Shown here: positions 42,196-51,865 of the stretch, in pieces
Position numbering within the stretch: the first letter of the stretch is position 1
Layout: each line of letters opens with the position of its first letter
Source: CAVQGM01 sp963712065
GTDB lineage: Bacteria > Actinomycetota > Acidimicrobiia > Acidimicrobiales > Acidimicrobilacustridaceae
NCBI GenBank assembly: GCA_963712065.1
Contig: CAVQGM010000002.1
Span: 1,798,001-1,862,000, forward strand
Direction: 5' to 3'
DNA length: 64,000 nucleotides
Translations under genes and position numbers: made by a program
The notes under the pieces: generated by a model
Told to the model about the DNA's origin: nothing
Database searches by the model: none
Seen by the model: the letters and a program-made list of their open reading frames with translations, nothing else

Positions 42196-43196
42196 GCGAC
42201 CGCCTCCTCGATGGCGGCGACGATCAGGGCCAGCACGTCACGGTCGCTCGCCGGCCGTCGGGGCGCGCCCGGCGGGGTGGCCTCGGCGTCGATCCACCCT
42301 CGCATCGACAGCACCATCGCCGCATCGTGGCGGTAGGCCGGCACCGGCTCGCGGAAGGTGAACGCGCCCAGGTACTGCAGCAGGTCGTTCAGCCCGTAGA
42401 ACCCGGGGTCGCGCGCGGCCCACCGTCGGTCGCGCTCGGCGAAGGCGTCGGGCGCCATCGTCGACAGGCCGAGCAGGTAGTCGGAGCCGTACGTGACCAT
42501 GTCGATGGCGAGGTCGTTGCCGGTGAGCACGAGGAAGTCGGGTCGCTCGGCGTCGCGGAGCGCCAGCCGGTCCCACTCGAGCACCCGGTCGAGCGACGAG
42601 TGCTTGGCGCCGACGCACTGCGGGATGGCGAGCAGCTCCCGGTACGCGTCCAGGGAGTAGATCCGCCCGTACGGCACGAACATGGGTCCGAGCTCGAAGG
42701 CGAGGAAGCGGTCGGTGGTCTCGGCCACGGCGGCGTGGGCGGCCACCCAGGTGTCGTCGTCACCGCTCGTCAGGCCGTGCGAGGGGAACACGACGGGGAG
42801 CCCGCCCCGCGTCGCCACCTCGTCGACCGACCGGCGGTGGGCGTCGAGGTCGAGGGCGGCACCCACCTCGTCGGCCACGAACGCGCCGGCCACGAACCGG
42901 TCGCCGACGAGGGCGGCCGTGCGGTCGAGCACCTCGGCCCGTCGCGCCGGGTCGAGGATCTGGACGTACCCGGTGTCCATGTTCACCGCGGGGACGAGCC
43001 CGACGTCGGCGGTGCGGATGACGTGGGCCTCGAAGCCGTCCCAGTCGACGTCGGTGCCGCCCTCGGCGAACGGCAGCAGGACGGCCGACATCCCGGTGAT
43101 CGCCCGACCCGGCCGCACCCGCGCCGGCGGATCGGGCACCGGCGGATCGGGCGCCGTAGGACGCGGCGCCGGCCGGGCGGACGTGGGGTCGGGCAC
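42192..43196 (-). CDS. DapA/NanA superfamily aldolase or dehydratase
   Basis: 334 residues; after a Pro-rich N-terminus (~28 residues) the barrel begins at ITGMSAVLLPF. The Schiff-base lysine is K198 in QCVGAKHSSLDRV, preceded by strand FELGPMFVPYGRIYS. GNDLAIDMVTYGSDYLLG matches the family G-x-D block. It lacks the usual GGTTGE motif that dihydrodipicolinate synthases carry (VNMDTGYVQ here), so it is not DapA itself; a sugar-acid aldolase or dehydratase is more likely. It is the first gene of the minus-strand arm and divergent from xylA (39-bp gap), so both arms likely share control. Confidence 0.82.
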   Translation of the reverse strand: MPDPTSARPAPRPTAPDPPVPDPPARVRPGRAITGMSAVLLPFAEGGTDVDWDGFEAHVIRTADVGLVPAVNMDTGYVQILDPARRAEVLDRTAALVGDRFVAGAFVADEVGAALDLDAHRRSVDEVATRGGLPVVFPSHGLTSGDDDTWVAAHAAVAETTDRFLAFELGPMFVPYGRIYSLDAYRELLAIPQCVGAKHSSLDRVLEWDRLALRDAERPDFLVLTGNDLAIDMVTYGSDYLLGLSTMAPDAFAERDRRWAARDPGFYGLNDLLQYLGAFTFREPVPAYRHDAAMVLSMRGWIDAEATPPGAPRRPASDRDVLALIVAAIEEAVA

Positions 43197-43235
43197 GGCG
43201 GGTCACCTTACGGCCCGGGGGCTACGTTCGCGGCC

Positions 43236-44405
43236 GTGACCGATGCCTACGAACCGACCCCGGACGACCACTTCACCTTCGGGCTCTGGACGGTCGGCAA
43301 CACGGGGCGCGACCCGTTCGGCCACGAGACCCGGCCCCCGCTCGACCCGGTCGACGCCGTCCACCGCCTGGCCGACCTCGGCGCCTACGGCGTGAACTTC
43401 CACGACGACGACCTCGTCCCCCACGGGGCGTCGGCCCGCGAGCGCGAGGCGATCGTCGGGCGATTCCGTCGGGCCCTCGACGACACCGGCATGCACGTGC
43501 CGATGGCCACGACGAACCTGTTCAGCCTCCCGGTGTTCAAGGAGGGGGCGTTCACCGCCAACGACCCGCGGGTGCGTCGCCTGGCGGTGGCCAAGACCTT
43601 CGAGGCCATCGACCTGGGGGCCGAGCTCGGCGCGTCGGTGTACGTGATGTGGGGCGGTCGGGAGGGCGTCGAGGCGGAGGCCGCCAAGGACGTGCGTCTC
43701 GCCCTCGATCGCTACGCCGAGGCGGTGGACCTGTGCTGCGCCCACGCCCGCGACCGCGGCTACGACCTGCGCTTCGCGCTCGAGCCCAAACCCAACGAGC
43801 CCCGCGGCGACCTGCTCCTGCCGACGGTCGGCCACGCCCTCGCCTTCATCGGCGAGCTCGAGTGGCCCGAGATGGTCGGCCTCAACCCCGAGTTCGCCCA
43901 CGAGACGATGTCGGGGCTCAACATGACCCACGCCGTCGCCCAGTGCCTGTGGCACGACAAGTTGTTCCACATCGACCTCAACGCCCAGCGGATCGGCAAG
44001 TACGACCAGGACTTCCGCTTCGGGAGCGAGGGGATCCGCGACGCCTTCCACCTGGTGAGGCTGCTCGAGGACTCGGGCTGGGACGGCATGCGCCACTTCG
44101 ACGCCCACGCCTACCGGGTCGAGGACGCCGACGGCGTCTGGGACTTCGCCCGCGGCTGCATGCGCACCTACCTCATCCTGAAGGAGAAGGCGGCCCGCTT
44201 CGCCGACGACCCCGAGATCGCCGAGGCCCTCGCCGCGGCCCGGGTCGCGGCCCTGGCCGAGCCCACCTCGCCGGGGGGCCTCGGCCCCGACGCCCTCGCC
44301 GCCCTCCGCGGCGCCGACCACGACGAGGCCGAGTTGGCCGCCTACGGCTACGGCCACGAGCGGCTCGACCAGCTCGTCACCGAGCTGCTCGTCGGCGTGC
44401 GCTGA
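43236..44405 (+). CDS. xylA: xylose isomerase
   Basis: 389 residues, the short (class I, Streptomyces-type) form. It converts D-xylose to D-xylulose with two divalent metals. Visible: FGLWTVGNTGRDPFG at the start, GAYGVNFHDDDLVP with the catalytic histidine, YVMWGGREG, LEPKPNEPRGD (metal E and K), LNPEFAHE, and HIDLNAQRIGKYDQDFRFG (second metal site). Start GTG 43236. xylB begins 3 bp after its stop. Confidence 0.96.
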   Translation: MTDAYEPTPDDHFTFGLWTVGNTGRDPFGHETRPPLDPVDAVHRLADLGAYGVNFHDDDLVPHGASAREREAIVGRFRRALDDTGMHVPMATTNLFSLPVFKEGAFTANDPRVRRLAVAKTFEAIDLGAELGASVYVMWGGREGVEAEAAKDVRLALDRYAEAVDLCCAHARDRGYDLRFALEPKPNEPRGDLLLPTVGHALAFIGELEWPEMVGLNPEFAHETMSGLNMTHAVAQCLWHDKLFHIDLNAQRIGKYDQDFRFGSEGIRDAFHLVRLLEDSGWDGMRHFDAHAYRVEDADGVWDFARGCMRTYLILKEKAARFADDPEIAEALAAARVAALAEPTSPGGLGPDALAALRGADHDEAELAAYGYGHERLDQLVTELLVGVR

Positions 44406-44408
44406 CCG

Positions 44409-45866
44409 ATGCCGCTCGTCGTCGGCGTCGACTCGTCGACCCAGGCCACCAAGGTCGAGATCCGCGACGCCGACACCGGCGCCCTCGTCGGCGCCGGACG
44501 GGCCCCACACCCGCCGGTGCACCCGCCCCGATCCGAGCAGGACCCCGAAGCCTGGTGGCAGGCCCTCCAGGCCGCGGTGGCCGCCGCGCTCACCGACGCG
44601 ACCCGTCCTGGCTGGGTGGTGGGGGCCATCGGAGCCATCTCGGTGGCGGGGCAGCAGCACGGGATGGTGGTGCTCGACGCCGAGGGCGAGGTCATCCGCC
44701 CGGCCAAGCTGTGGAACGACACCGAGTCGGCCCCCGACGCCGACTGGCTGGTCGGACGGCTGGACGGTCCGCAGGCCTGGGCCGAGGCGTGCGGCAGCGT
44801 GCCGGTGGCGTCGTTCACCATCACCAAGCTGTCGTGGCTGCACCGCTGCGAACCCGACGCGTGGGCCCGCCTGGCCCGGGTGCTCCTCCCCCACGACTGG
44901 CTCACGTTCCGACTCACCGGCGAGTACGTGACCGACCGCGGCGACGCATCGGGCACCGGCTACTGGTCGGCGCCCGACGAGGGCTACCGGTACGACCTGC
45001 TCGCCGTCGTCGACGACGGGCGCGACTGGTCGACCGCCCTGCCGACGGTGCTCGGTCCCACCGAGCTCGCCGGGGCGCTCGGTGCGTCGGCCGCCGACCA
45101 CCTCGGGCTGCGGCCCGGCATCCCGGTGACCGCCGGCACCGGCGACAACATGGCCGCCGCCCTCGGCATCGCCCTCGACCCCGGCGACGTGGCCGTCTCC
45201 ATCGGCACGTCGGGCACGGTCTACGCCACCAGCACCACCCCCACCGCCGACCCCACCGGCGCGGTGGCGGGGTTCGCGGATGCCACCGGCCGGTTCCTTC
45301 CGCTCGTGTGCACCCTCAACGCCGCCAAGGTCACCGACGCGGTGGCTCGCCTGTTGGGCGTCGACGCCGACGCCTTCGACGACCTCGCGCTCGGCGCGCC
45401 CCCGGGGGCCGACGACCTCGTGCTCGTGCCGTACCTCGACGGCGAGCGCACCCCGAACCGGCCCGACGCCACCGGCACGCTGCTCGGCCTGCGCAGCGAC
45501 GTGCGCCGCGAGGCGTTCGCCCGAGCCGCGGTCGAGGGCGTCGTGTGCGGGTTGCTCGAGGCCCTCGACGCGCTGGTCGCGGCGGGCGCCGATCCCCGTG
45601 GTCGCCTGCTGCTGGTCGGCGGGGGCTCCCGGTCGGCCGCCTACCGGCGGGTGGTCGCCGACCTCGCCGGGCGGACCGTCACCGTGCCCTCCGGTCACGA
45701 GCACGTGGCGACCGGCGCGTGCGTGCAGGCCGCCGCCGCCCTCACCGGCGCCGAACCCCTCACCGTCGCCCGGGCCTGGGCGACGGCGCCCCACCTCGTG
45801 ATCGACCCCGACCCGGCGGTCGACGCCGACGCCGTCCGTGCTGCCTTCGCCACGGCTCGGGGCTGA
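44409..45866 (+). CDS. xylB: xylulokinase (FGGY family)
   Basis: 485 residues. VVGVDSSTQATKVEIRDADT is the phosphate-1 motif, QQHGMVVLD and IRPAKLWNDTESAPDA are the substrate-binding parts typical of xylulokinase, GTGDNMAAALG carries the catalytic aspartate, and YLDGERTPNRPDA with LLVGGGSRSAAYR closes the ATP site. It phosphorylates D-xylulose to xylulose-5-phosphate, feeding the pentose phosphate pathway. It follows xylA by 3 bp; 114 bp separate it from the transporter operon. Confidence 0.94.
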   Translation: MPLVVGVDSSTQATKVEIRDADTGALVGAGRAPHPPVHPPRSEQDPEAWWQALQAAVAAALTDATRPGWVVGAIGAISVAGQQHGMVVLDAEGEVIRPAKLWNDTESAPDADWLVGRLDGPQAWAEACGSVPVASFTITKLSWLHRCEPDAWARLARVLLPHDWLTFRLTGEYVTDRGDASGTGYWSAPDEGYRYDLLAVVDDGRDWSTALPTVLGPTELAGALGASAADHLGLRPGIPVTAGTGDNMAAALGIALDPGDVAVSIGTSGTVYATSTTPTADPTGAVAGFADATGRFLPLVCTLNAAKVTDAVARLLGVDADAFDDLALGAPPGADDLVLVPYLDGERTPNRPDATGTLLGLRSDVRREAFARAAVEGVVCGLLEALDALVAAGADPRGRLLLVGGGSRSAAYRRVVADLAGRTVTVPSGHEHVATGACVQAAAALTGAEPLTVARAWATAPHLVIDPDPAVDADAVRAAFATARG

Positions 45867-45980
45867 CGGAAAGGGACGTTCGCCCCTGGGGCGGCCGACG
45901 CCCCGTCGCCACGATGCCGGAGGGGTCGCCGCCGAGCGCGTACGGTGTGGCGTGGACGGCGACAGGATCGGGGGACCGGC

Positions 45981-47104
<1,124 letters not shown>

Positions 47105-47108
<4 letters not shown>

Positions 47109-48034
47109 CGACGCTCACCAACGAGGAGCGCAGGGCGCCGTCGCTCGAGGCGGCGCCGGCCACCCCGCCACGCCACCTGTCGCGGAAGCTGAAGGACAAC
47201 CTGGTCGCCGTCGCCCTGCTGGTGCCGTCGGCGATCATCTTCGTGACCTTCTTCTTCTACCCCCTCTACCGGCTCTTCTACCTGGGCCTGCACCAGCAGA
47301 ACCGCTTCGGCACCGGCGAGCGCTACGTCGGCTGGTCGCAGTACAACGACGTGCTCACCGGCGAGGACTTCCTCGACGGCGTCCGCATCAGCACCACCTA
47401 CGTCTTCCTCACGGTGCCCCTCGGGATCGTGCTCGGCATCCTGCTTGCCGTCGCCGCAAACCGACGCCTCCGGGGCATCAAGTTCTTCCACACCGTGTTC
47501 GCCTCGACCGTCGCCAGCTCCGTCGCCGTGGCCTCGGTGGTGTTCTTCGTGCTGATCAACCCCCAGGCCGGCTACTTCCGCGACGTGGCCTTCCTCAGCC
47601 TCTCCGACCCCGACACGGCCCTGCGCGGCGTGGCGCTCTCGTCGGTGTGGCAGAACCTCGGGCTCACGTTCATCATCGTGCTGGCCGGTCTGCAGGCGGT
47701 GCCCGACGAGATCTACGAGGCGGCCACCCTCGACGGCTACGGGCCCGTCCGACGCTTCTTCCGCATCACGCTCCCGCTGATCTCGCCGACGCTCATGTTC
47801 CTGGTCGTCGTGCTGGTGATCTTCGCCTTCCAGGCCTTCGCCCAGGTGGACATCCTCACCGGTGGCGGCCCGGCCGGCGCCACCGAGACGCTCGTGTTCA
47901 AGATCTTCAACAGCCAGGAACCGATCAACCAGGGCACGGGCGCGGTCATGGCCATCGGCCTGTTCGGCATCACCCTCGTGGTGACGCTCGCGCAGTTCCT
48001 GATCCTCGACCGGCGGGTGCACTATGGCAACTAG
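47105..48034 (+). CDS. sugar ABC transporter permease (MalF/UgpA type)
   Basis: 309 residues from TTG 47105. Six membrane segments are visible, starting with VAVALLVPSAIIFVTFFFYP. The cytosolic EAA loop reads YEAATLDGYGPVRRFFRITLP, the CUT1 permease signature. It pairs with the 48024 permease and the 45981 ATPase. The next ATG lies inside its last codons (11-bp overlap), so the two permeases are translated together. Confidence 0.93.
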
Positions 48035-48872
48035 CGCCGAAGCCGCCTCGATCCAGGCCCCGTGGAAGAAACTGGTCTGGTACGTGGTGCTGACCCTGTT
48101 GTCGATCGTGGTGCTGTTCCCCGTCTACATGACGTTGGTGCGGGCGCTGTCGACGCCGGCCGCCTACGTGCGCGAGGGCCAGCCGCTCTACCCGGTCGAC
48201 ATCCAGTCCGACGTCTTCCGGCGGGCATGGGAGCAGGGCGACCTCGGCGTCAAGATGTTCACGAGCGCCGTCGTGACCTTCGTGATCGTGGCCGCCCAGC
48301 TGGTCACCTCCGTGTTCGCCGCCTATGCGTTCGCCTTCCTGCGGTTCCCGTTCCGACGGGTGCTGTTCATCGTGTTCATGGCCACGCTGATGCTGCCCAT
48401 CGAGGTCACGCTCATCCCGAACGTGCTCACGATCCGGGAGTTCGGCTGGCTGAACAGCTACGCCGGACTCACCGCCCCCTTCCTCGCCACCGCCTTCGGC
48501 ACCTTCCTCATCCGCCAGGGCTTCCTCGGCATCCCGCGCGACCTGCGCGACGCCGCCCAGCTCGACGGCTTCGGCCACCTCTCGTTCCTCTGGCGGGTCG
48601 CCATCCCCGTCACCCGTCCGGTGATCGCCTCGTTCACGGTGATCGCGTTCCTGTCGGCGTGGAACCAGTACACGTGGCCTCGCGCGGTCGTCACCGAGAG
48701 CCGGTGGGAGACGATCCAGATCGGCCTGCGCTCGCTGTCGGCGACGGTGGTCGAGGAGAACAACGTGGGCCTGGCCGCGGCGATCATCGCCGCCCTGCCG
48801 GTGCTCGCCCTGCTCATCTTCCTGCAACGCCAGCTCATCCGCGGCCTGACGGCCGGCGCGGTGAAGGGCTGA
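48024..48872 (+). CDS. sugar ABC transporter permease (MalG/UgpE type)
   Basis: 282 residues with six membrane segments, beginning YVVLTLLSIVVLFPVYMTLV. The EAA loop is LRDAAQLDGFGHLSFLWRVA. A segment APFLATAFGTFLIRQGF before it matches the MalG family. It is the second membrane half of the transporter. A GGAGG site 24 bp downstream starts the run of three binding proteins. Confidence 0.93.
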   Translation: MATSAEAASIQAPWKKLVWYVVLTLLSIVVLFPVYMTLVRALSTPAAYVREGQPLYPVDIQSDVFRRAWEQGDLGVKMFTSAVVTFVIVAAQLVTSVFAAYAFAFLRFPFRRVLFIVFMATLMLPIEVTLIPNVLTIREFGWLNSYAGLTAPFLATAFGTFLIRQGFLGIPRDLRDAAQLDGFGHLSFLWRVAIPVTRPVIASFTVIAFLSAWNQYTWPRAVVTESRWETIQIGLRSLSATVVEENNVGLAAAIIAALPVLALLIFLQRQLIRGLTAGAVKG

Positions 48873-48896
48873 TCCACCCCCCACGGAGGCAACCTC

Positions 48897-50366
48897 ATGA
48901 CCCGGTCCCCTGCCCACGGTCGACTCGGCCGGTGGCTCGCCATCCCCCTGCTCACCTTCGCCCTCGTGGCCGCCGCCTGCGGTGGCGGCTCCGACGAGGG
49001 CAGCGACGACGCCGGCTCCGACGGCGATCTCCCTCCCTGCCCGCTCGACGCCCTCGACTCGGCCACCCAGCCCGTCGAGGTGGTGGTGTGGCACAGCTAC
49101 GTGGCCAAGACCGCGGAGACGCTGCAGGAGCTGATCGATCAGTACAACGGCGAGCAGTCGAAGGTGCGGGTGCGCCTCGAGAGCCAGGGCAGCTCCTACG
49201 AGGAGCTGTGGCGGAAGTACCAGCAGGGCGCCCAGGCCGGCGACCTGCCCGGCATCGCCATCCTCGAGGACACCAACACCGAGGCGGTCATCGACAGCGG
49301 CACCGTGTTGCCGGCCCAGTCGTGCCTCGAGGCATCGGGCCAGTCCACCGACGACCTGGTGGCGTCGGCGGTCGACTACTACTCGATCGACGGAGACCTG
49401 TACCCGGGCACCGTGAACCTCTCGACGCCGCTCGTCTACTACAACACCAACCACTTCCGGGCCGCCGGCCTCGACCCGGCCGACGCCCCGGCGACGCTCG
49501 CCGACGTGCGCGGCGCGGCCGAGGCCATCAAGGCCGCCGGCATCGTCGACACCCCGGTGGTGCTCAACCTCGAGTCGTGGTTCTTCGAGACGTGGATGAC
49601 CGGCGCCGGCGCCGGCATCGTCGACAACGACAACGGCCGCGGTGAGGGCCAGACCACGGCGGCGGCGTTCGACGACGCCCCCATGAACGAGGCCGTCACC
49701 TGGGTCAAGGGCATGATCGACGACGGGTTGCTGGACCCGATCCCCAACACCCCGGGTGGGGTCAACCAGTACCTCGCCCTCGCCAACCAGAACGGCTCGA
49801 TGACCCTCGCCACCTCCACGGCGGCCACCTCGGTCGAGGCCTTCCTCGCTGGCGACACGTCGGTGGCGGGCGAGGCCGATACCGCCGGCGTCGACCTCAC
49901 CAAGCTGGCGTTCGACGCCGGGCCGTTCCCGGGGCTGTCCGAGCCGGGCAAGGTCCAGATCGGCGGGGGCGCCTGGTACATGACCAACACGACGCCGCCC
50001 GAGGTGCAGGCGGCGGCGTGGGACTTCATCACCTGGTGGAACCGGCCCGAGACCCAGGTGGTCTGGCACCTCGACGGCTCCTACCTGCCGTTCAGCCAGG
50101 AGGCGGCCACCGACCCGAGGGTCACGGACTCGTGGACGAACGACCAGTCCGGCCGGTGGCTGTCGGTGTCGTACGAGCAGCTCACCGAGGGCGTCGACCC
50201 GGACTGGCCCGGCCCGCTGATCGGCCCGTACGACCAGTTCCGCGACGCCCTCGAGGGCGCCGTCGACGCCGTGGCCCTCTCCGGCGCCGACCCGGCGGGG
50301 GAGATCACCAGGGCGGCCGACGCCACCACCGAGGCCATCACCGCCTACAACGAGGAGAACTTCTGA
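48897..50366 (+). CDS. sugar-type ABC binding lipoprotein, first of three tandem paralogues
   Basis: 489 residues; signal with lipobox LVAAAC (anchor C28) and an acidic linker. The mature part opens CPLDALDSATQPVEVVVWHS, a family 1 (CUT1) binding protein start, with YYSIDGDLYPGTVNLSTPLV and ATSVEAFLAGDTSVAG and the C-terminal FITWWNRPETQVVWHLDGSY. It should bind the sugar for the permeases just upstream. It ends YNEENF and its TGA overlaps the next ATG. The three paralogues share the same architecture, cysteine pair (CPLDA ... AQSC) and key aromatics. Confidence 0.9.
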   Translation: MTRSPAHGRLGRWLAIPLLTFALVAAACGGGSDEGSDDAGSDGDLPPCPLDALDSATQPVEVVVWHSYVAKTAETLQELIDQYNGEQSKVRVRLESQGSSYEELWRKYQQGAQAGDLPGIAILEDTNTEAVIDSGTVLPAQSCLEASGQSTDDLVASAVDYYSIDGDLYPGTVNLSTPLVYYNTNHFRAAGLDPADAPATLADVRGAAEAIKAAGIVDTPVVLNLESWFFETWMTGAGAGIVDNDNGRGEGQTTAAAFDDAPMNEAVTWVKGMIDDGLLDPIPNTPGGVNQYLALANQNGSMTLATSTAATSVEAFLAGDTSVAGEADTAGVDLTKLAFDAGPFPGLSEPGKVQIGGGAWYMTNTTPPEVQAAAWDFITWWNRPETQVVWHLDGSYLPFSQEAATDPRVTDSWTNDQSGRWLSVSYEQLTEGVDPDWPGPLIGPYDQFRDALEGAVDAVALSGADPAGEITRAADATTEAITAYNEENF

Positions 50367-51823
50367 TGCGGCTCCCCCGCTGGCGGCTGCTCGTCGCCGT
50401 CCTGGCCGCCGGCGCCCTGCTCGCCGCGGCCTGCGGCGACGACGGGGGTGGCGGCGGCGGGGACGCCGCCGGCGGCGACCTCCCCGGGTGCCCGATCCAG
50501 GCCCTCGAGGACGCCACCGGCCCGGTGGAGGTCGTGCTCTGGCACTTCCTGTCGGCCAAGACCGAAGAGGCGCTCCAGCAGATCGCCGCCGACTACAACG
50601 CCTCCCAGTCGAAGGTGCAGGTTCGGGTCGAGTCCCAGGGCACCAACAACGACGAGCTGTTCGCCAAGTACCGGGCGGGCGTGGACAGCGGCGACCTGCC
50701 GTCGATCGCCGTGGTGGACGACACGGTCACCCAGCAGATGATCGACAGCGGGACGGTGCTCCCCGCCCAGTCGTGCGTCGACGCCACCGGCTACGACATG
50801 AGCGACTTCGTGCAGGGCGGCAAGGACTACTACACGATCGACGGCGTCCTGTACCCGTCGTCGCTCAACCTGTCGTCGGCGTTGCTCTACTACAACAAGA
50901 ACCACTTCCGACGGGCCGGCCTCGACGCCGAGACGACGCCGCAGACCCTCGCCGAGGTGCGCACCTACGCCGAGCAGATCAAGGCCGCGGGCGTCGTCGA
51001 GACGCCGGTCGTGCTGAAGGTGAGCCCGCCCATCCTCGAGATGTGGCTCACCGGGGCGGGCCAGGCCGTGGTGGACAACGACAACGGTCGCGGTCCGGGC
51101 CAGACGACCGAGGCGGTGTTCGACACCGACACCACCGTCGGCCTCTACACCTGGGTGAAGGGCATGGTGGACGACGGCCTGCTCGAGGCGGTGGCCGACA
51201 CGCCCGGGCAGATCAACCACTACCTCGCCCTGGCCCAGGGCAACGGGTCGATGACCATCGAGACGTCCACGGCGGCCACCTCGGTCGAGGCGTTCCTCGC
51301 CGGTGACACCTCGGTGGCCGAGGACAGCGGGGCCGATGCCGGCGCGGTCGACCTGAGCGCGCTCGACATCGGGGCGGCCCGGGTGCCCGGCATCGACGCC
51401 GTCGGCCGCATCGCCATGGGCGGCGGCGCCTGGTACATCACCAACACGACGCCGCCCGAGGTGCAGGCCGCGGCCTGGGACTTCATGGTCTACTTCAACT
51501 CCCTCGACAGCCAGGTGACGTGGAACCTCATCGGCTCGTACCTGCCCTACCGCACGTCGGCCGCCGACGATCCCCGTGTGCAGGAGCGCTGGACCACCAC
51601 GCTCGCCGGTCAGTGGCTGGCCATCGCCTACGACGAGCTCCTCAACGGGATCGACCCGGACTTCCCCGGTCCCCTCATGGGTCCGTACGAGCAGTTCCGC
51701 CAGTCGCTGCGCGACTCGGTCGACGAGGTCATCTTCCGGGGCGCGGCGCCGGCCGACGCGGTCACGCAGGCCGCCGAGGACACGACCGCCGCCCTCCAGC
51801 AGTACAACGACGAGAACTTCTGA
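50366..51823 (+). CDS. sugar-type ABC binding lipoprotein, second tandem paralogue
   Basis: 485 residues, lipobox LLAAAC (anchor C23). Almost every landmark of the first paralogue recurs: CPIQALEDATGPVEVVLWHF, SQSKVQVRVESQGTNNDELF, SGTVLPAQSCVDATGYD, YYTIDGVLYPSSLNLSSALL, and it ends YNDENF. Differences cluster between the lipobox and residue 60 and near the ligand-facing loops, suggesting a related but distinct sugar. ATG overlaps the previous stop (ATGA), so the pair is translationally coupled; the third copy starts 42 bp downstream behind a small hairpin. Confidence 0.9.
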   Translation: MRLPRWRLLVAVLAAGALLAAACGDDGGGGGGDAAGGDLPGCPIQALEDATGPVEVVLWHFLSAKTEEALQQIAADYNASQSKVQVRVESQGTNNDELFAKYRAGVDSGDLPSIAVVDDTVTQQMIDSGTVLPAQSCVDATGYDMSDFVQGGKDYYTIDGVLYPSSLNLSSALLYYNKNHFRRAGLDAETTPQTLAEVRTYAEQIKAAGVVETPVVLKVSPPILEMWLTGAGQAVVDNDNGRGPGQTTEAVFDTDTTVGLYTWVKGMVDDGLLEAVADTPGQINHYLALAQGNGSMTIETSTAATSVEAFLAGDTSVAEDSGADAGAVDLSALDIGAARVPGIDAVGRIAMGGGAWYITNTTPPEVQAAAWDFMVYFNSLDSQVTWNLIGSYLPYRTSAADDPRVQERWTTTLAGQWLAIAYDELLNGIDPDFPGPLMGPYEQFRQSLRDSVDEVIFRGAAPADAVTQAAEDTTAALQQYNDENF

Positions 51824-51865
51824 CCGGGACCTCCCGGCCACACGAGAGAAAGGCAGGGGACCGAG

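Noticed and set aside
42192..43196. Dihydrodipicolinate synthase dapA
   Set aside because: The Schiff-base lysine is present, but the family GGTTGE motif is missing and the context is sugar use.
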